IMG/VR virus record: IMGVR_UViG_3300012209_000017
Location: 1-31,418 of that record
DNA: 31,418 bases
Direction: 5' to 3' (one strand)
DNA from: a virus
In this document: positions 1-6,746 of the stretch, piece after piece
Layout: the number at the start of each line of letters is the position of its first letter
How positions within the stretch are numbered: position 1 is the stretch's first letter
Notes under the pieces: model-generated
Told to the model about the DNA's origin: nothing
The model's database searches: none
Seen by the model: only the letters and a program-made list of their open reading frames with translations
Position numbers and translations under genes: made by a program

Positions 1-1
1 G

Positions 2-439
2 GCGCGCCGCGAATGGCGTCGCATCGTTCCCTTGCTGCGTGAGATAAACGTCATCGCCAAGGTGGACGGGCTGGCGCTGGCGGCCTACTGCCGGGCGCAC
101 GCGCTCGTTGAACTGTCCGCGAAGGAAATTGACAAGAACGGTCTTACCTTCGTTACGCACTTTGAGGACAAGCAGGGCAACATCATCGCCGGCGATATCA
201 AGGCCAATCCCGCAGTCAGCATCAACATGAACGCGATGAAGGTGATGAAATCCTTCCTGATTGAGTTTGGACTCACGCCAGCCAGCCGCACTAAGCTCAA
301 GGTTAGCAAGCCTGTCAATAAAGACCCAATGGAGCAGTTCCTAAGTCGAAAGAGTTCAGTGCCAATTGAATTTACTCCTCCGGTTATCGACCCAAGTGAA
401 ATGACTGCTAGTGATGAACCCGAGGATAAGGAATCCTAA
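2..439 (+). CDS. terS: Terminase small subunit, P27 family (5' end cut off by the window)
   Basis: The small terminase recognises phage DNA and loads it onto the large terminase motor for packaging into the prohead. The frame is open from base 2 to the stop at 437-439, so the true start lies upstream of the window. A TTG at 32 is possible but unlikely, because the bases before it encode EWRRIVPLL, which fits the conserved N-terminal part of P27 small terminases. It is followed by a helical segment with D-x-LAL-x-x-YC, and the family signature FGLTPASRTKL lies near the end. The C-terminal tail is acidic (DEPEDKES). The large terminase lies 198 bases downstream, the usual order. Family assignment is confident from the motif; the missing N-terminal length is unknown. 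Confidence 0.9.
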   Translation, partial: ARREWRRIVPLLREINVIAKVDGLALAAYCRAHALVELSAKEIDKNGLTFVTHFEDKQGNIIAGDIKANPAVSINMNAMKVMKSFLIEFGLTPASRTKLKVSKPVNKDPMEQFLSRKSSVPIEFTPPVIDPSEMTASDEPEDKES

Positions 440-637
440 GCTGATACTGTAGGCCTCGGTCCCGCGCCAGTGCGGCGTGCCTCCATTGCCGAAGTCAGTT
501 TGAGATAGTCGGAAGCAGCGCGGTAGTCTACGCCAACGCGCCTCAGGAAACCAGTTGAAAGGCTTGGCGGCTGGACGGGTGGCTCACCTGATACGTGTGA
601 CTGCCGCGCGATACCGACTTCAATTTCTCGACTAGTC
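440..637. other. Intergenic region between small and large terminase, with a minus-strand ORF spanning it
   Basis: This is the longest gap in an otherwise tightly packed operon. On the minus strand a 67-codon ORF runs from an ATG at 639-637 to a stop at 438-436. Its start overlaps the terL ATG in the palindrome CATG, and its stop overlaps the terS stop, so it fills the gap exactly. No Shine-Dalgarno sequence precedes it and I recognise no family. A weak promoter-like pair on the + strand (TTGAGA at 500-505, TAGTCT at 524-529, 18-base spacer) could drive terL but matches the -10 consensus poorly. A cos or pac site would be reasonable in this position, but I see no diagnostic repeat. Confidence 0.3.
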
Positions 638-2587
638 ATGGAGCACGCAAACTTCATCATACAACCGAGGGCGCTGGAGACGTCAAAGAAGTATGCCACC
701 GACGTGCTCAGCGGAACCATTATTGCTGGTAAGTACGTGCAAGCTGCCTGCCTTCGATTCCTGAACGACCTGCAAGTCCAATCCCTTCCAACCTGCACAT
801 TCTATTTCAATGAAGGTGCTGCGCAGCACGCCATAGACTTCTTTGGTTTCCTGAGACACACAAAAGGCGTTTGGGCCAAGCGGATTGAGACCGCAGGCTT
901 TCTTCTGTCGCCCTGGCAAGTCTTCATCCTCACCAACCTGTTTGGCTGGATTCGCAAGGACAACGGCCAGCGTCGGTTTCGCGAAGCTCACCTAGAAGTA
1001 GCCCGCAAGAACGGAAAGTCCACCTTTATCGCCGGCATTGGCGTCTATATGATGTTCGCTGACGGTGAGCCAGGCGCCGAGGTCTACAGCGCAGCCACCA
1101 CAAAGGACCAGGCCAAAATCGTATTCAAAGCGGCCCAGGACATGGTGAAGGTATCGCCCTTCCTATCCTCCCGAATTGGAAACTGGCGCAATAACCTCCA
1201 CGTTGACGCTACCGGTTCCAAGTTCGAGCCGCTTGCAAGCGAATCAAATACTCTGGACGGATTGAACATTCATTGCTCTCTGATTGATGAACTTCACGAG
1301 CATCCAGACCGCTCCCTCTATGACGTGCTCAACACAGCGACTGGTTCGCGCTCACAGCCGCTCATTATTGCCATCACGACAGCCGGATTCAATCGTGAGG
1401 GCATTTGTTGGGACCAGAGGACGTACGGCATCAAGGTTGTGACCGGCGTGACGCCGGATGACAACTTCTTCGCGTTCATCGCTTGCTTGGACGATGGAGA
1501 CGACTGGCAGGACGAAAAGAACTGGATTAAGGCCAATCCGAACCTCGGTGTTAGCGTTAGCTTAGAGGCTATACGACCCAACTTCATCAAAGCGAAGGAG
1601 CAGCCGGCCGCGCAGAACGAATTCTTGCGCAAGCATTTGAACGTCTGGACGTCAAACGACACTGCTTGGCTACCTGATGGTTGTTGGGAGAAGAATAGCA
1701 TTCACAACCCACTTACGAGTAATCCAATTGAGTTAAGATCTAAGGCATTGGAGTCGTTGAAAGGCCGGCGTTGCTTTGGTGGTCTAGACATGGCGGAGAC
1801 GAATGACCTTGTATCGTTCTCACTCGTTTTCCCTCCATGCGAACAGGTGACAGCGATTGAGATTCCCACAGGTATGCGTTGCGTGTACGTGAAGGGAACG
1901 CAGGAGACCAAACTGCTCCCTGAATCAAATTCGGTCGCACTAATTAAGATAGATGCCGCAGTTGAAAAGTTTGGGCTCGACATTCCTGAAAAACTCCGAA
2001 AGACAGTTGTGAGACAGGAGATTGACGAAAAGTGGCGTATCCTAACCTGGTTTTGGATTCCTAGCGCCTACACAGATACGCAAGGTAAGAAGAACCGCGC
2101 GCCGTATGATGCCTGGGTTCGGCAGAAATTCATTGAGCAGACACCGGGTCAAACAATTAGCCAAGAGGCCATCAGAAACAAAGTTCTGACACTCGCGCAG
2201 ACCTTTCGCATTGGAGAGGTCGGGTACGACCAATGGAACACTGGCTGGATTGGTCCTAAGCTGCTCGAGGATGGCATCAAGATGGTGAAGATACCGCAGC
2301 GGTTTGAATATCTCGACGCGCCGACGAAGACATTCACTGCCTATCTCGTCTACGCGATGAAGAATCTTCCGATGGTTGAGCACTACAACAATCCAGTGCT
2401 TCGCTGGAATGCTAGTAACGTTCAGTTGCTCCTCGACAGCAACGGCAACCAGCGGCCTGACAAAGGGAAGAGTCGTAACAAGATAGATGGGGTAGTAGCG
2501 ACCGTCATGGCATTCAATCGTGTGCTCGCTAATCCTTTGCACGCGAAGGCAGACGACCCAGAACGATACAAGGTGAGGACGATATGA
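638..2587 (+). CDS. terL: Terminase large subunit (ATPase and nuclease), P27-associated / Terminase_1 type
   Basis: This is the packaging motor: an N-terminal ATPase drives DNA into the prohead and a C-terminal RNase H-like nuclease cuts the concatemer. At 649 aa it is somewhat long for the family. The Walker A-like segment is RKNGKST at residues 123-129. The Walker B is LIDELHEH at 215-222, with D217 and catalytic E218. The nuclease domain carries acidic residues in GGLDMAETND (D384), GYDQWN (D531) and KIDGVVA (D617). The N-terminal GxxxAGKxVxxAC segment and the PWQ-FILTNLFGW block are typical of TerL proteins paired with P27 TerS. ATG 638 is the first usable start, since the frame has no ATG/GTG/TTG back to the stop at 524; no clear ribosome binding site is visible. 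The stop overlaps the next gene as ATGA. Confidence 0.96.
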   Translation: MEHANFIIQPRALETSKKYATDVLSGTIIAGKYVQAACLRFLNDLQVQSLPTCTFYFNEGAAQHAIDFFGFLRHTKGVWAKRIETAGFLLSPWQVFILTNLFGWIRKDNGQRRFREAHLEVARKNGKSTFIAGIGVYMMFADGEPGAEVYSAATTKDQAKIVFKAAQDMVKVSPFLSSRIGNWRNNLHVDATGSKFEPLASESNTLDGLNIHCSLIDELHEHPDRSLYDVLNTATGSRSQPLIIAITTAGFNREGICWDQRTYGIKVVTGVTPDDNFFAFIACLDDGDDWQDEKNWIKANPNLGVSVSLEAIRPNFIKAKEQPAAQNEFLRKHLNVWTSNDTAWLPDGCWEKNSIHNPLTSNPIELRSKALESLKGRRCFGGLDMAETNDLVSFSLVFPPCEQVTAIEIPTGMRCVYVKGTQETKLLPESNSVALIKIDAAVEKFGLDIPEKLRKTVVRQEIDEKWRILTWFWIPSAYTDTQGKKNRAPYDAWVRQKFIEQTPGQTISQEAIRNKVLTLAQTFRIGEVGYDQWNTGWIGPKLLEDGIKMVKIPQRFEYLDAPTKTFTAYLVYAMKNLPMVEHYNNPVLRWNASNVQLLLDSNGNQRPDKGKSRNKIDGVVATVMAFNRVLANPLHAKADDPERYKVRTI

Positions 2588-2712
2588 GCGGACAGCTCGA
2601 AGTTATCCTCGGCGCCATTGCCACTGTAGTGTTTATTGGCGTATGGCTTTTGAATAAGTACGTGACAAGGTCCAAACAGTCGGCAGTGGTTCCCAAGATG
2701 TTGGTGAAGTAG
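2584..2712 (+). CDS. Small single-pass membrane protein, 42 aa, unknown function
   Basis: ATG at 2584 overlaps the terL stop (ATGA), and the stop at 2710-2712 overlaps the next GTG start (TAGTG), so the ORF is coupled on both sides. That supports a real gene despite its size. The peptide has one hydrophobic stretch at about residues 6-23 (VILGAIATVVFIGVWLL) followed by a basic, polar tail, which predicts a single transmembrane helix with a positively charged C-terminal side. I do not recognise it. Its length would allow a holin- or antiholin-like or membrane-anchoring role, but nothing in the sequence decides this. Confidence 0.6.
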   Translation: MSGQLEVILGAIATVVFIGVWLLNKYVTRSKQSAVVPKMLVK

Positions 2713-3206
2713 TGCAACCGCTCGTCCAACTCGAGAAATGGGCTATTGGCTTTGTCACCGAGGAACAGCTTGGGAATAAGCCGGCCTGGTGCGGCGGATG
2801 CACGATGCTTTACTCCAAGCAAGGCCGTTGCCAAATTCTTGGACCTAGCATCATCATTTCTCCTCTCGACCTGAATGGCAAAAAGTATACGCCGGTTTGC
2901 AGTCAGCAAGAACCAGGCAAGCCGATGGACGTGGATGACAAGCATGTCATGTACGCCTCGTCTCTTCTTGGTTCAGAGAAGGCCGACGAAATTGGACTCG
3001 AATGGGCGGAAGGCACTGGAACGAACTGCGGCGGTGAGTTTGGCGCAGCGATTTGCACGAAGCATTTCACGCCGACCGAAGGCGATAAGGGTATGTGCAG
3101 GCCTTTGCAAGCGGAAGTTGACCGAGGCGATTGCTGCGCTGCTCACAATGGGCCTTCGATGGAGTGGCGTATGGCGCAAGCTGAGCTTAGAAGGGCAAGT
3201 CTCTAA
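2712..3206 (+). CDS. Cysteine-rich protein, unknown function
   Basis: The start is GTG at 2712, overlapping the preceding stop; the stop overlaps the next ATG (TAATG). The 164-aa protein has nine cysteines, at residues 27, 30, 40, 63, 106, 115, 129, 141 and 142. The first four form C-x2-C-x9-C-x22-C with an RCQILGP segment. This resembles small HiPIP-like iron-sulfur or zinc-binding segments in some phage proteins, but the spacing is not diagnostic. The second group lies in TNCGGEFGAAIC, a MC, and GDCC. No signal peptide or membrane helix is visible. A metal- or Fe-S-binding protein is the likeliest reading; disulfide stabilisation of a virion protein is an alternative. Function is not known. 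Confidence 0.75.
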   Translation: MQPLVQLEKWAIGFVTEEQLGNKPAWCGGCTMLYSKQGRCQILGPSIIISPLDLNGKKYTPVCSQQEPGKPMDVDDKHVMYASSLLGSEKADEIGLEWAEGTGTNCGGEFGAAICTKHFTPTEGDKGMCRPLQAEVDRGDCCAAHNGPSMEWRMAQAELRRASL

Positions 3207-3466
3207 TGGCTATCTCCGGACCTTATCTCGGACGCGTGCGTGTCGTGGGTAGTGCGCCAGCAGGGCTCAAGGACCCTTATCTGGGTTCAGTAACTGTGAT
3301 AGGCGGTGCTCCCGCAGGAGAGCCCAATCCTTATCTTGGCCAGGTACGCCAAGTCTTTGCGGCGCCAACAGGAGATTTGAATCCAAGTTTAGGGACGGTG
3401 GTTGTCATTGGTTCGGCGCCGGCGGGCGTGCCTGACCCATATCTCGGAAATATTTTAGAGGTATAA
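3206..3466 (+). CDS. Protein built of 18-residue tandem repeats, unknown function
   Basis: This 86-aa protein is almost entirely repeat. After a five-residue leader there are four 18-residue units and a partial fifth. The consensus is P-Y-L-G-x-V-x-V-[IV]-G-x-A-P-A-G-x-x-[DN]; unit 2 reads [18 protein letters not shown]. Alternating hydrophobic residues with G/P turns suggest a short beta-solenoid or fibrous trimer; that is inference. ATG 3206 overlaps the upstream stop. The next gene encodes a collagen-like protein, so this is probably part of a fibre or decoration set. There is no signal peptide and no cysteine. I know no function for this repeat family. Confidence 0.8.
   Translation: MAISGPYLGRVRVVGSAPAGLKDPYLGSVTVIGGAPAGEPNPYLGQVRQVFAAPTGDLNPSLGTVVVIGSAPAGVPDPYLGNILEV
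3221..3463 (+). repeat. 54-bp coding tandem repeat (18-residue unit, 4.5 copies)
   Basis: Units are at 3221-3274, 3275-3328, 3329-3382, 3383-3436 and a partial 3437-3463. The amino-acid pattern PYLG...APAG is kept while the DNA has diverged, so the repeat is under protein-level selection and is not a recent slippage expansion. Confidence 0.85.
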
Positions 3467-3470
3467 GGAA

Positions 3471-4208
3471 TTGGCTGAATTCCATTCCGTCAAACGACTT
3501 CCTAGCAGAGGAATTCCTGGCGATGCGTACTTTGACCAGAACGCACAGATAATCTACATCGCAGTTGGTTCAGGCATACTGGTTGACCTTTCAAGCCTGC
3601 TTACTCCACTGCATCCTATTGCAGTTGGGCCAAGCGGACCACCTGGGCCGCAAGGTCAGGAAGGACGCGGACCGCAAGGCCTTCCAGGTCGAGATGGAAC
3701 AAATGGAAAGGATTCTATTGTTCCGGGACCTAAAGGCGATACAGTAGTTGGTCCTCCAGGACCTCCGGGACCGCAAGGTTATGCAGGACGAGATTCAACT
3801 AGTCAGGGACCGCGGGGACTGAAAGGCGACACAGGTTCTCAAGGTGAGACCGGACCACAAGGTCCGCAGGGTGCGCAAGGATTGACCGGCTTACGCGGAC
3901 CAATCGGAACGATGGGTATGCCTGGAGAGCGTGGCGAAAAGGGTGACAAAGGCGAACCAGGAGAATGCGGTGAAAAGGGTGACAAAGGCGAACCTGGGAA
4001 AAATGGAGCGCCAGGCCCACGCGGCGAGCTCATGGTCATCGGCGCGGAAGAGGTTAGGGTCGCAGCAGAAGAACTAAGAAAGACGAAATTACGATTGCAA
4101 GCAATCCTAAAAAGACAAACACTCGAACTTTCCGGATTGCCGAGCGTTATCGCTAACGTGTTGCGAGCAGATATACAAGAATTAGAAAGAGAAATTGGCA
4201 ATGAGTAA
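3471..4208 (+). CDS. Collagen-like protein with C-terminal coiled coil (putative virion fibre)
   Basis: The 245-aa protein has three parts. Residues 1-52 are a short N-terminal domain ([19 protein letters not shown]) of a type seen at the base of phage fibres. Residues about 53-185 are interrupted Gly-X-Y collagen repeats rich in GPP, GPQ, GEK and GDK. Residues about 192-222 are a charged amphipathic helix likely to be a coiled coil. Collagen stretches with a flanking coiled coil form trimeric rods, so a virion surface fibre is likely. The start is TTG at 3471, the only start codon after the in-frame stop at 3456, with GAGG (3458-3461) nine bases upstream. The stop overlaps the next gene's ATG by 8 bases. 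Position between terminase and portal argues for a head rather than a tail fibre, by inference. Confidence 0.88.
   Translation: MAEFHSVKRLPSRGIPGDAYFDQNAQIIYIAVGSGILVDLSSLLTPLHPIAVGPSGPPGPQGQEGRGPQGLPGRDGTNGKDSIVPGPKGDTVVGPPGPPGPQGYAGRDSTSQGPRGLKGDTGSQGETGPQGPQGAQGLTGLRGPIGTMGMPGERGEKGDKGEPGECGEKGDKGEPGKNGAPGPRGELMVIGAEEVRVAAEELRKTKLRLQAILKRQTLELSGLPSVIANVLRADIQELEREIGNE
3933..3994 (+). repeat. Near-perfect direct repeat in the collagen-like region
   Basis: A 26-base segment at 3933-3958 recurs at 3969-3994 with one mismatch and a 36-base period. It encodes GEKGDKGEP twice. It is recent compared with the other Gly-X-Y units and could vary in length by recombination. Confidence 0.85.
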
Positions 4209-6306
4209 TAAGACACCAAATCTTGGTTTATATCTTCGCGGCCCATTATCGTGGGAGTCTCTAGTTCAGGGCGCGGCCAATCAGTGGGACCTTGACCTCA
4301 ATATGGCAATCATCGATACCGCTTTTGCAGGCGGTCTCAGCGGCACGACATGGTACACTGGAACAAGCAATCCGAGCTCCATTCCTGGCTCGGTCAACGG
4401 TTCGTTTTATCTTAATACTTCTAACGGTTCCGTTTGGCGTTTGGAGTCCGGTACTTGGGTAAATCGAGGAGCACTTCCCACCGCTCCAATTCTAGGAATC
4501 CCCAATCTTGGACAGATTCCTATAGGGCAAGGAGACGGAACATCTGTCTTTGCGGACCCACTCGTTCAAGGAATTCAAGCTGAAGGAACGACCGCGGCCA
4601 CAGTTAACCCAGTTTTGGTTGGTGGTAAGGATGGAAGTGGAAATCTAAAAGATTTGATTCTTGATTCGTCTGGCCGACCAACAGTCAATGTGAACGGAAC
4701 TGTTCCAGTCTCAGCCGCATCCTTGCCCTTGCCGACGAACGCTGCTCAGGAGACGAGCGGCAATCTAGCGACACTTGCTGGCGCTGTGGCTAGTACCAAA
4801 ATGAAAGTATCTGCCGCTGTAGGCGACGTGATTGTGGAAGTATCCGATGGAACAAACATTTTAGGAACGACTGTCCATCCTGTAAAAGTCGACCCAACAG
4901 GAACCACAACTCAACCTATTTCAGGAACTGTTGCCCAAGGAACGGCAGCGACAGGAACCGCAGGTTGGCCAATAACTCAAGGAAACGTTGCCGCGATAAC
5001 AGCGGCTTGGACGTCAGCAACTGGTGCCAATGCGGCTCTTTCATCCGCACTCATAGGGTATCAAACTGTAGTTCTTTCTCTTAACGTGTCAGGAAGTATC
5101 ACGGGTGGTGTGCTGACCTTCGAAGTTTCCGATGACAACGGGACTACTTGGTATCCAATATTGGCATACCGTTCAGGCATTGCTGTGGGAGACTCGACAG
5201 TCACATTGTCTGTGGCCGGCAGTATTTTGTGGCAGGTTAACGTAACTGGTTTTACGAATTTCAGAACGAGATTAAGTTCGGTTATTATAGGAACTGGCAC
5301 AGCGTCATTACGGCAGCAAGCGTCAAGTGGAAATCAAACATCGCCTAGCACGAATATAGCTGCTATTGGTGGAAACGCAGTTTTACCACAGCTAGTAGGA
5401 GCTTTGCCGGTAACAATCAAAGGCGGCAACGCGGGCTTTTCACTTGAAGACACCAACGGCGTTCTTAATGAAAATTTGAAGAACATTGCGAATAGTGCCG
5501 TCGTGACAGCCGCAGCCGGAGTTCAAAAAGTGGGCGTAGTTGGTGCAACTGGCACCGCGCTTGATGGAACCACAGCGGGTGTTGTGGACGAGAACGTGAA
5601 AAACGTTGGTGGCAGCGCGGTTGTTACAGCCGCCGCAGGCGTACAAAAGGTTGGTGTGGTTGGCAACACAGGCACATCTCTTGAAACAACTGCGGGCACC
5701 CTCGATGAAAATATCAAGAACGTTGGCAATTCTGCTGTCGCAACCGCTGCCGCGGGTGTTCAAAAGGTTGGAATAGTTGGTAGCGCGGGAGCCACTGTAG
5801 ACGGTGTCATTACCGCTGCTGCGGCGCCGGCGAACGCTGTCGCTCAATTAGTCGTGAACAACACAACGCCTCCATCCCTGGCAACGGGACAGTCAGTAGC
5901 GGCACAGTGCGATTACGAAGGTAGTTTATTCGTTAAGCCGATTCGTCGCGCGCAGACAACGTCCAAGGCTACTACGATTACGAACAGTGCGGCGGCAACC
6001 ACCGTTTTAGGCGCGCAAGCAGCCGGTATTTTTGCTGACATAAGTAATTTGATTATCACAGTTGTTCCGGCAGCGACAGCAGACATAGCATTCACCGCTA
6101 CACTTTCGGACGGAACGAATAGCTATATCTTTGATATGGATACGGGTGCTTTAGCAACAGCAACCGCTGACCCAACTCAGATAAATGTGAATTTTAATCC
6201 GCCACTCCCGGCTACCGCGGCGGCAACGGCATGGACGATTACTTTGAGTGTTAGCACTGTAACTGTTCATATCACAGTTGTTGCCGTTCTTCAAAAAGCG
6301 AGTTAA
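4201..6306 (+). CDS. Large repeat-containing fibre-like virion protein
   Basis: The 701-aa protein is rich in Ala, Gly, Thr and Val and poor in Cys and charged residues, as is usual for beta-rich fibres. Residues 1-95 form an N-terminal module ([15 protein letters not shown]..., [18 protein letters not shown]) typical of phage fibre bases. The middle carries a beta-sandwich-like segment ([11 protein letters not shown]) and then nearly three copies of a 40-residue repeat containing GVQKVGVVG and DEN-x-KNV. The C-terminal ~100 residues are a beta-rich domain. ATG 4201 is preferred over the in-frame TTG at 4195 because it overlaps the upstream stop in the style of this operon. It probably acts with the collagen-like protein as a head fibre or decoration; receptor or glycan binding is possible but not shown. 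Confidence 0.8.
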   Translation: MSNKTPNLGLYLRGPLSWESLVQGAANQWDLDLNMAIIDTAFAGGLSGTTWYTGTSNPSSIPGSVNGSFYLNTSNGSVWRLESGTWVNRGALPTAPILGIPNLGQIPIGQGDGTSVFADPLVQGIQAEGTTAATVNPVLVGGKDGSGNLKDLILDSSGRPTVNVNGTVPVSAASLPLPTNAAQETSGNLATLAGAVASTKMKVSAAVGDVIVEVSDGTNILGTTVHPVKVDPTGTTTQPISGTVAQGTAATGTAGWPITQGNVAAITAAWTSATGANAALSSALIGYQTVVLSLNVSGSITGGVLTFEVSDDNGTTWYPILAYRSGIAVGDSTVTLSVAGSILWQVNVTGFTNFRTRLSSVIIGTGTASLRQQASSGNQTSPSTNIAAIGGNAVLPQLVGALPVTIKGGNAGFSLEDTNGVLNENLKNIANSAVVTAAAGVQKVGVVGATGTALDGTTAGVVDENVKNVGGSAVVTAAAGVQKVGVVGNTGTSLETTAGTLDENIKNVGNSAVATAAAGVQKVGIVGSAGATVDGVITAAAAPANAVAQLVVNNTTPPSLATGQSVAAQCDYEGSLFVKPIRRAQTTSKATTITNSAAATTVLGAQAAGIFADISNLIITVVPAATADIAFTATLSDGTNSYIFDMDTGALATATADPTQINVNFNPPLPATAAATAWTITLSVSTVTVHITVVAVLQKAS
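5470..5805 (+). repeat. 117-120 bp coding tandem repeat (about 40 residues, ~2.8 copies)
   Basis: Units begin at 5470 (120 bp), 5590 (117 bp) and 5707 (partial). Each encodes DEN/NEN-x-KN, SAV[11 protein letters not shown][VI]VG and a variable GT-rich tail. The one-codon length difference and many silent changes indicate an old duplication. Confidence 0.8.
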
Positions 6307-6347
6307 TGGGCTGTAACACTTTCAAAGAAAAGATGAGGAGTACTCGA

Positions 6348-6698
6348 ATGTCAAATTTCTCTTTCAACAAAGCTGGTTCACAGGCCACGCGCGAATCGTT
6401 TGACGTTGTAATGGACAAAATCAAGACAGCGCGGTCCTTGGTCTACACTGTCACGGCATCAGACATCACGAACAAGTATTCGGCCATGATTCCTTTGAAC
6501 TGGGACTCGGCGTATGCAGACACAAATTACACTGTGTCACTCGGCATTGAAGCTGTCAACGTCGCGAACATTTCAAAGGACGGCTACGCTGTCGCTCGGT
6601 TCACCAAGACTAGTGCCAGCTTGGGCGTGGTGTTGTCCATTCCAAATGGAACTGCTGGCGATACGGTTCTCTTGCACGGACTCGCAATTCACGATTAA
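6348..6698 (+). CDS. Small beta-rich protein, unknown function
   Basis: The frame opens at ATG 6306, overlapping the fibre stop, but ATG 6348 is favoured: it has a strong GAGGAG site at 6335-6340 seven bases upstream and gives a 116-aa protein beginning MSNFSFNKAG. The upstream 14 codons look unstructured. The sequence is mainly alternating hydrophobic and polar residues, with NWDSAYADTNYTVSLGIE resembling beta strands and no cysteines. Hydrophobic stretches are too short for membrane helices. It closes the accessory block before the portal gene and may be a decoration or fibre-partner protein. I do not recognise a family. Confidence 0.7.
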   Translation: MSNFSFNKAGSQATRESFDVVMDKIKTARSLVYTVTASDITNKYSAMIPLNWDSAYADTNYTVSLGIEAVNVANISKDGYAVARFTKTSASLGVVLSIPNGTAGDTVLLHGLAIHD

Positions 6699-6746
6699 GT
6701 TAGAGAGACCGTAGCATCAATTTGAAGTAGTGGAGCAATAAACTCG

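Noticed and set aside
2875-3252. 125-codon + strand ORF overlapping the Cys-rich and repeat genes
   Set aside because: It is a basic, low-complexity shadow frame across two coupled genes, with no family motif or ribosome site.
3839-4246. 135-codon minus-strand ORF rich in Gly and Pro
   Set aside because: The antisense of collagen Gly-X-Y codons naturally reads as Gly/Pro/Ser-rich; the + strand frame has the true Gly-X-Y phase plus flanking domains.
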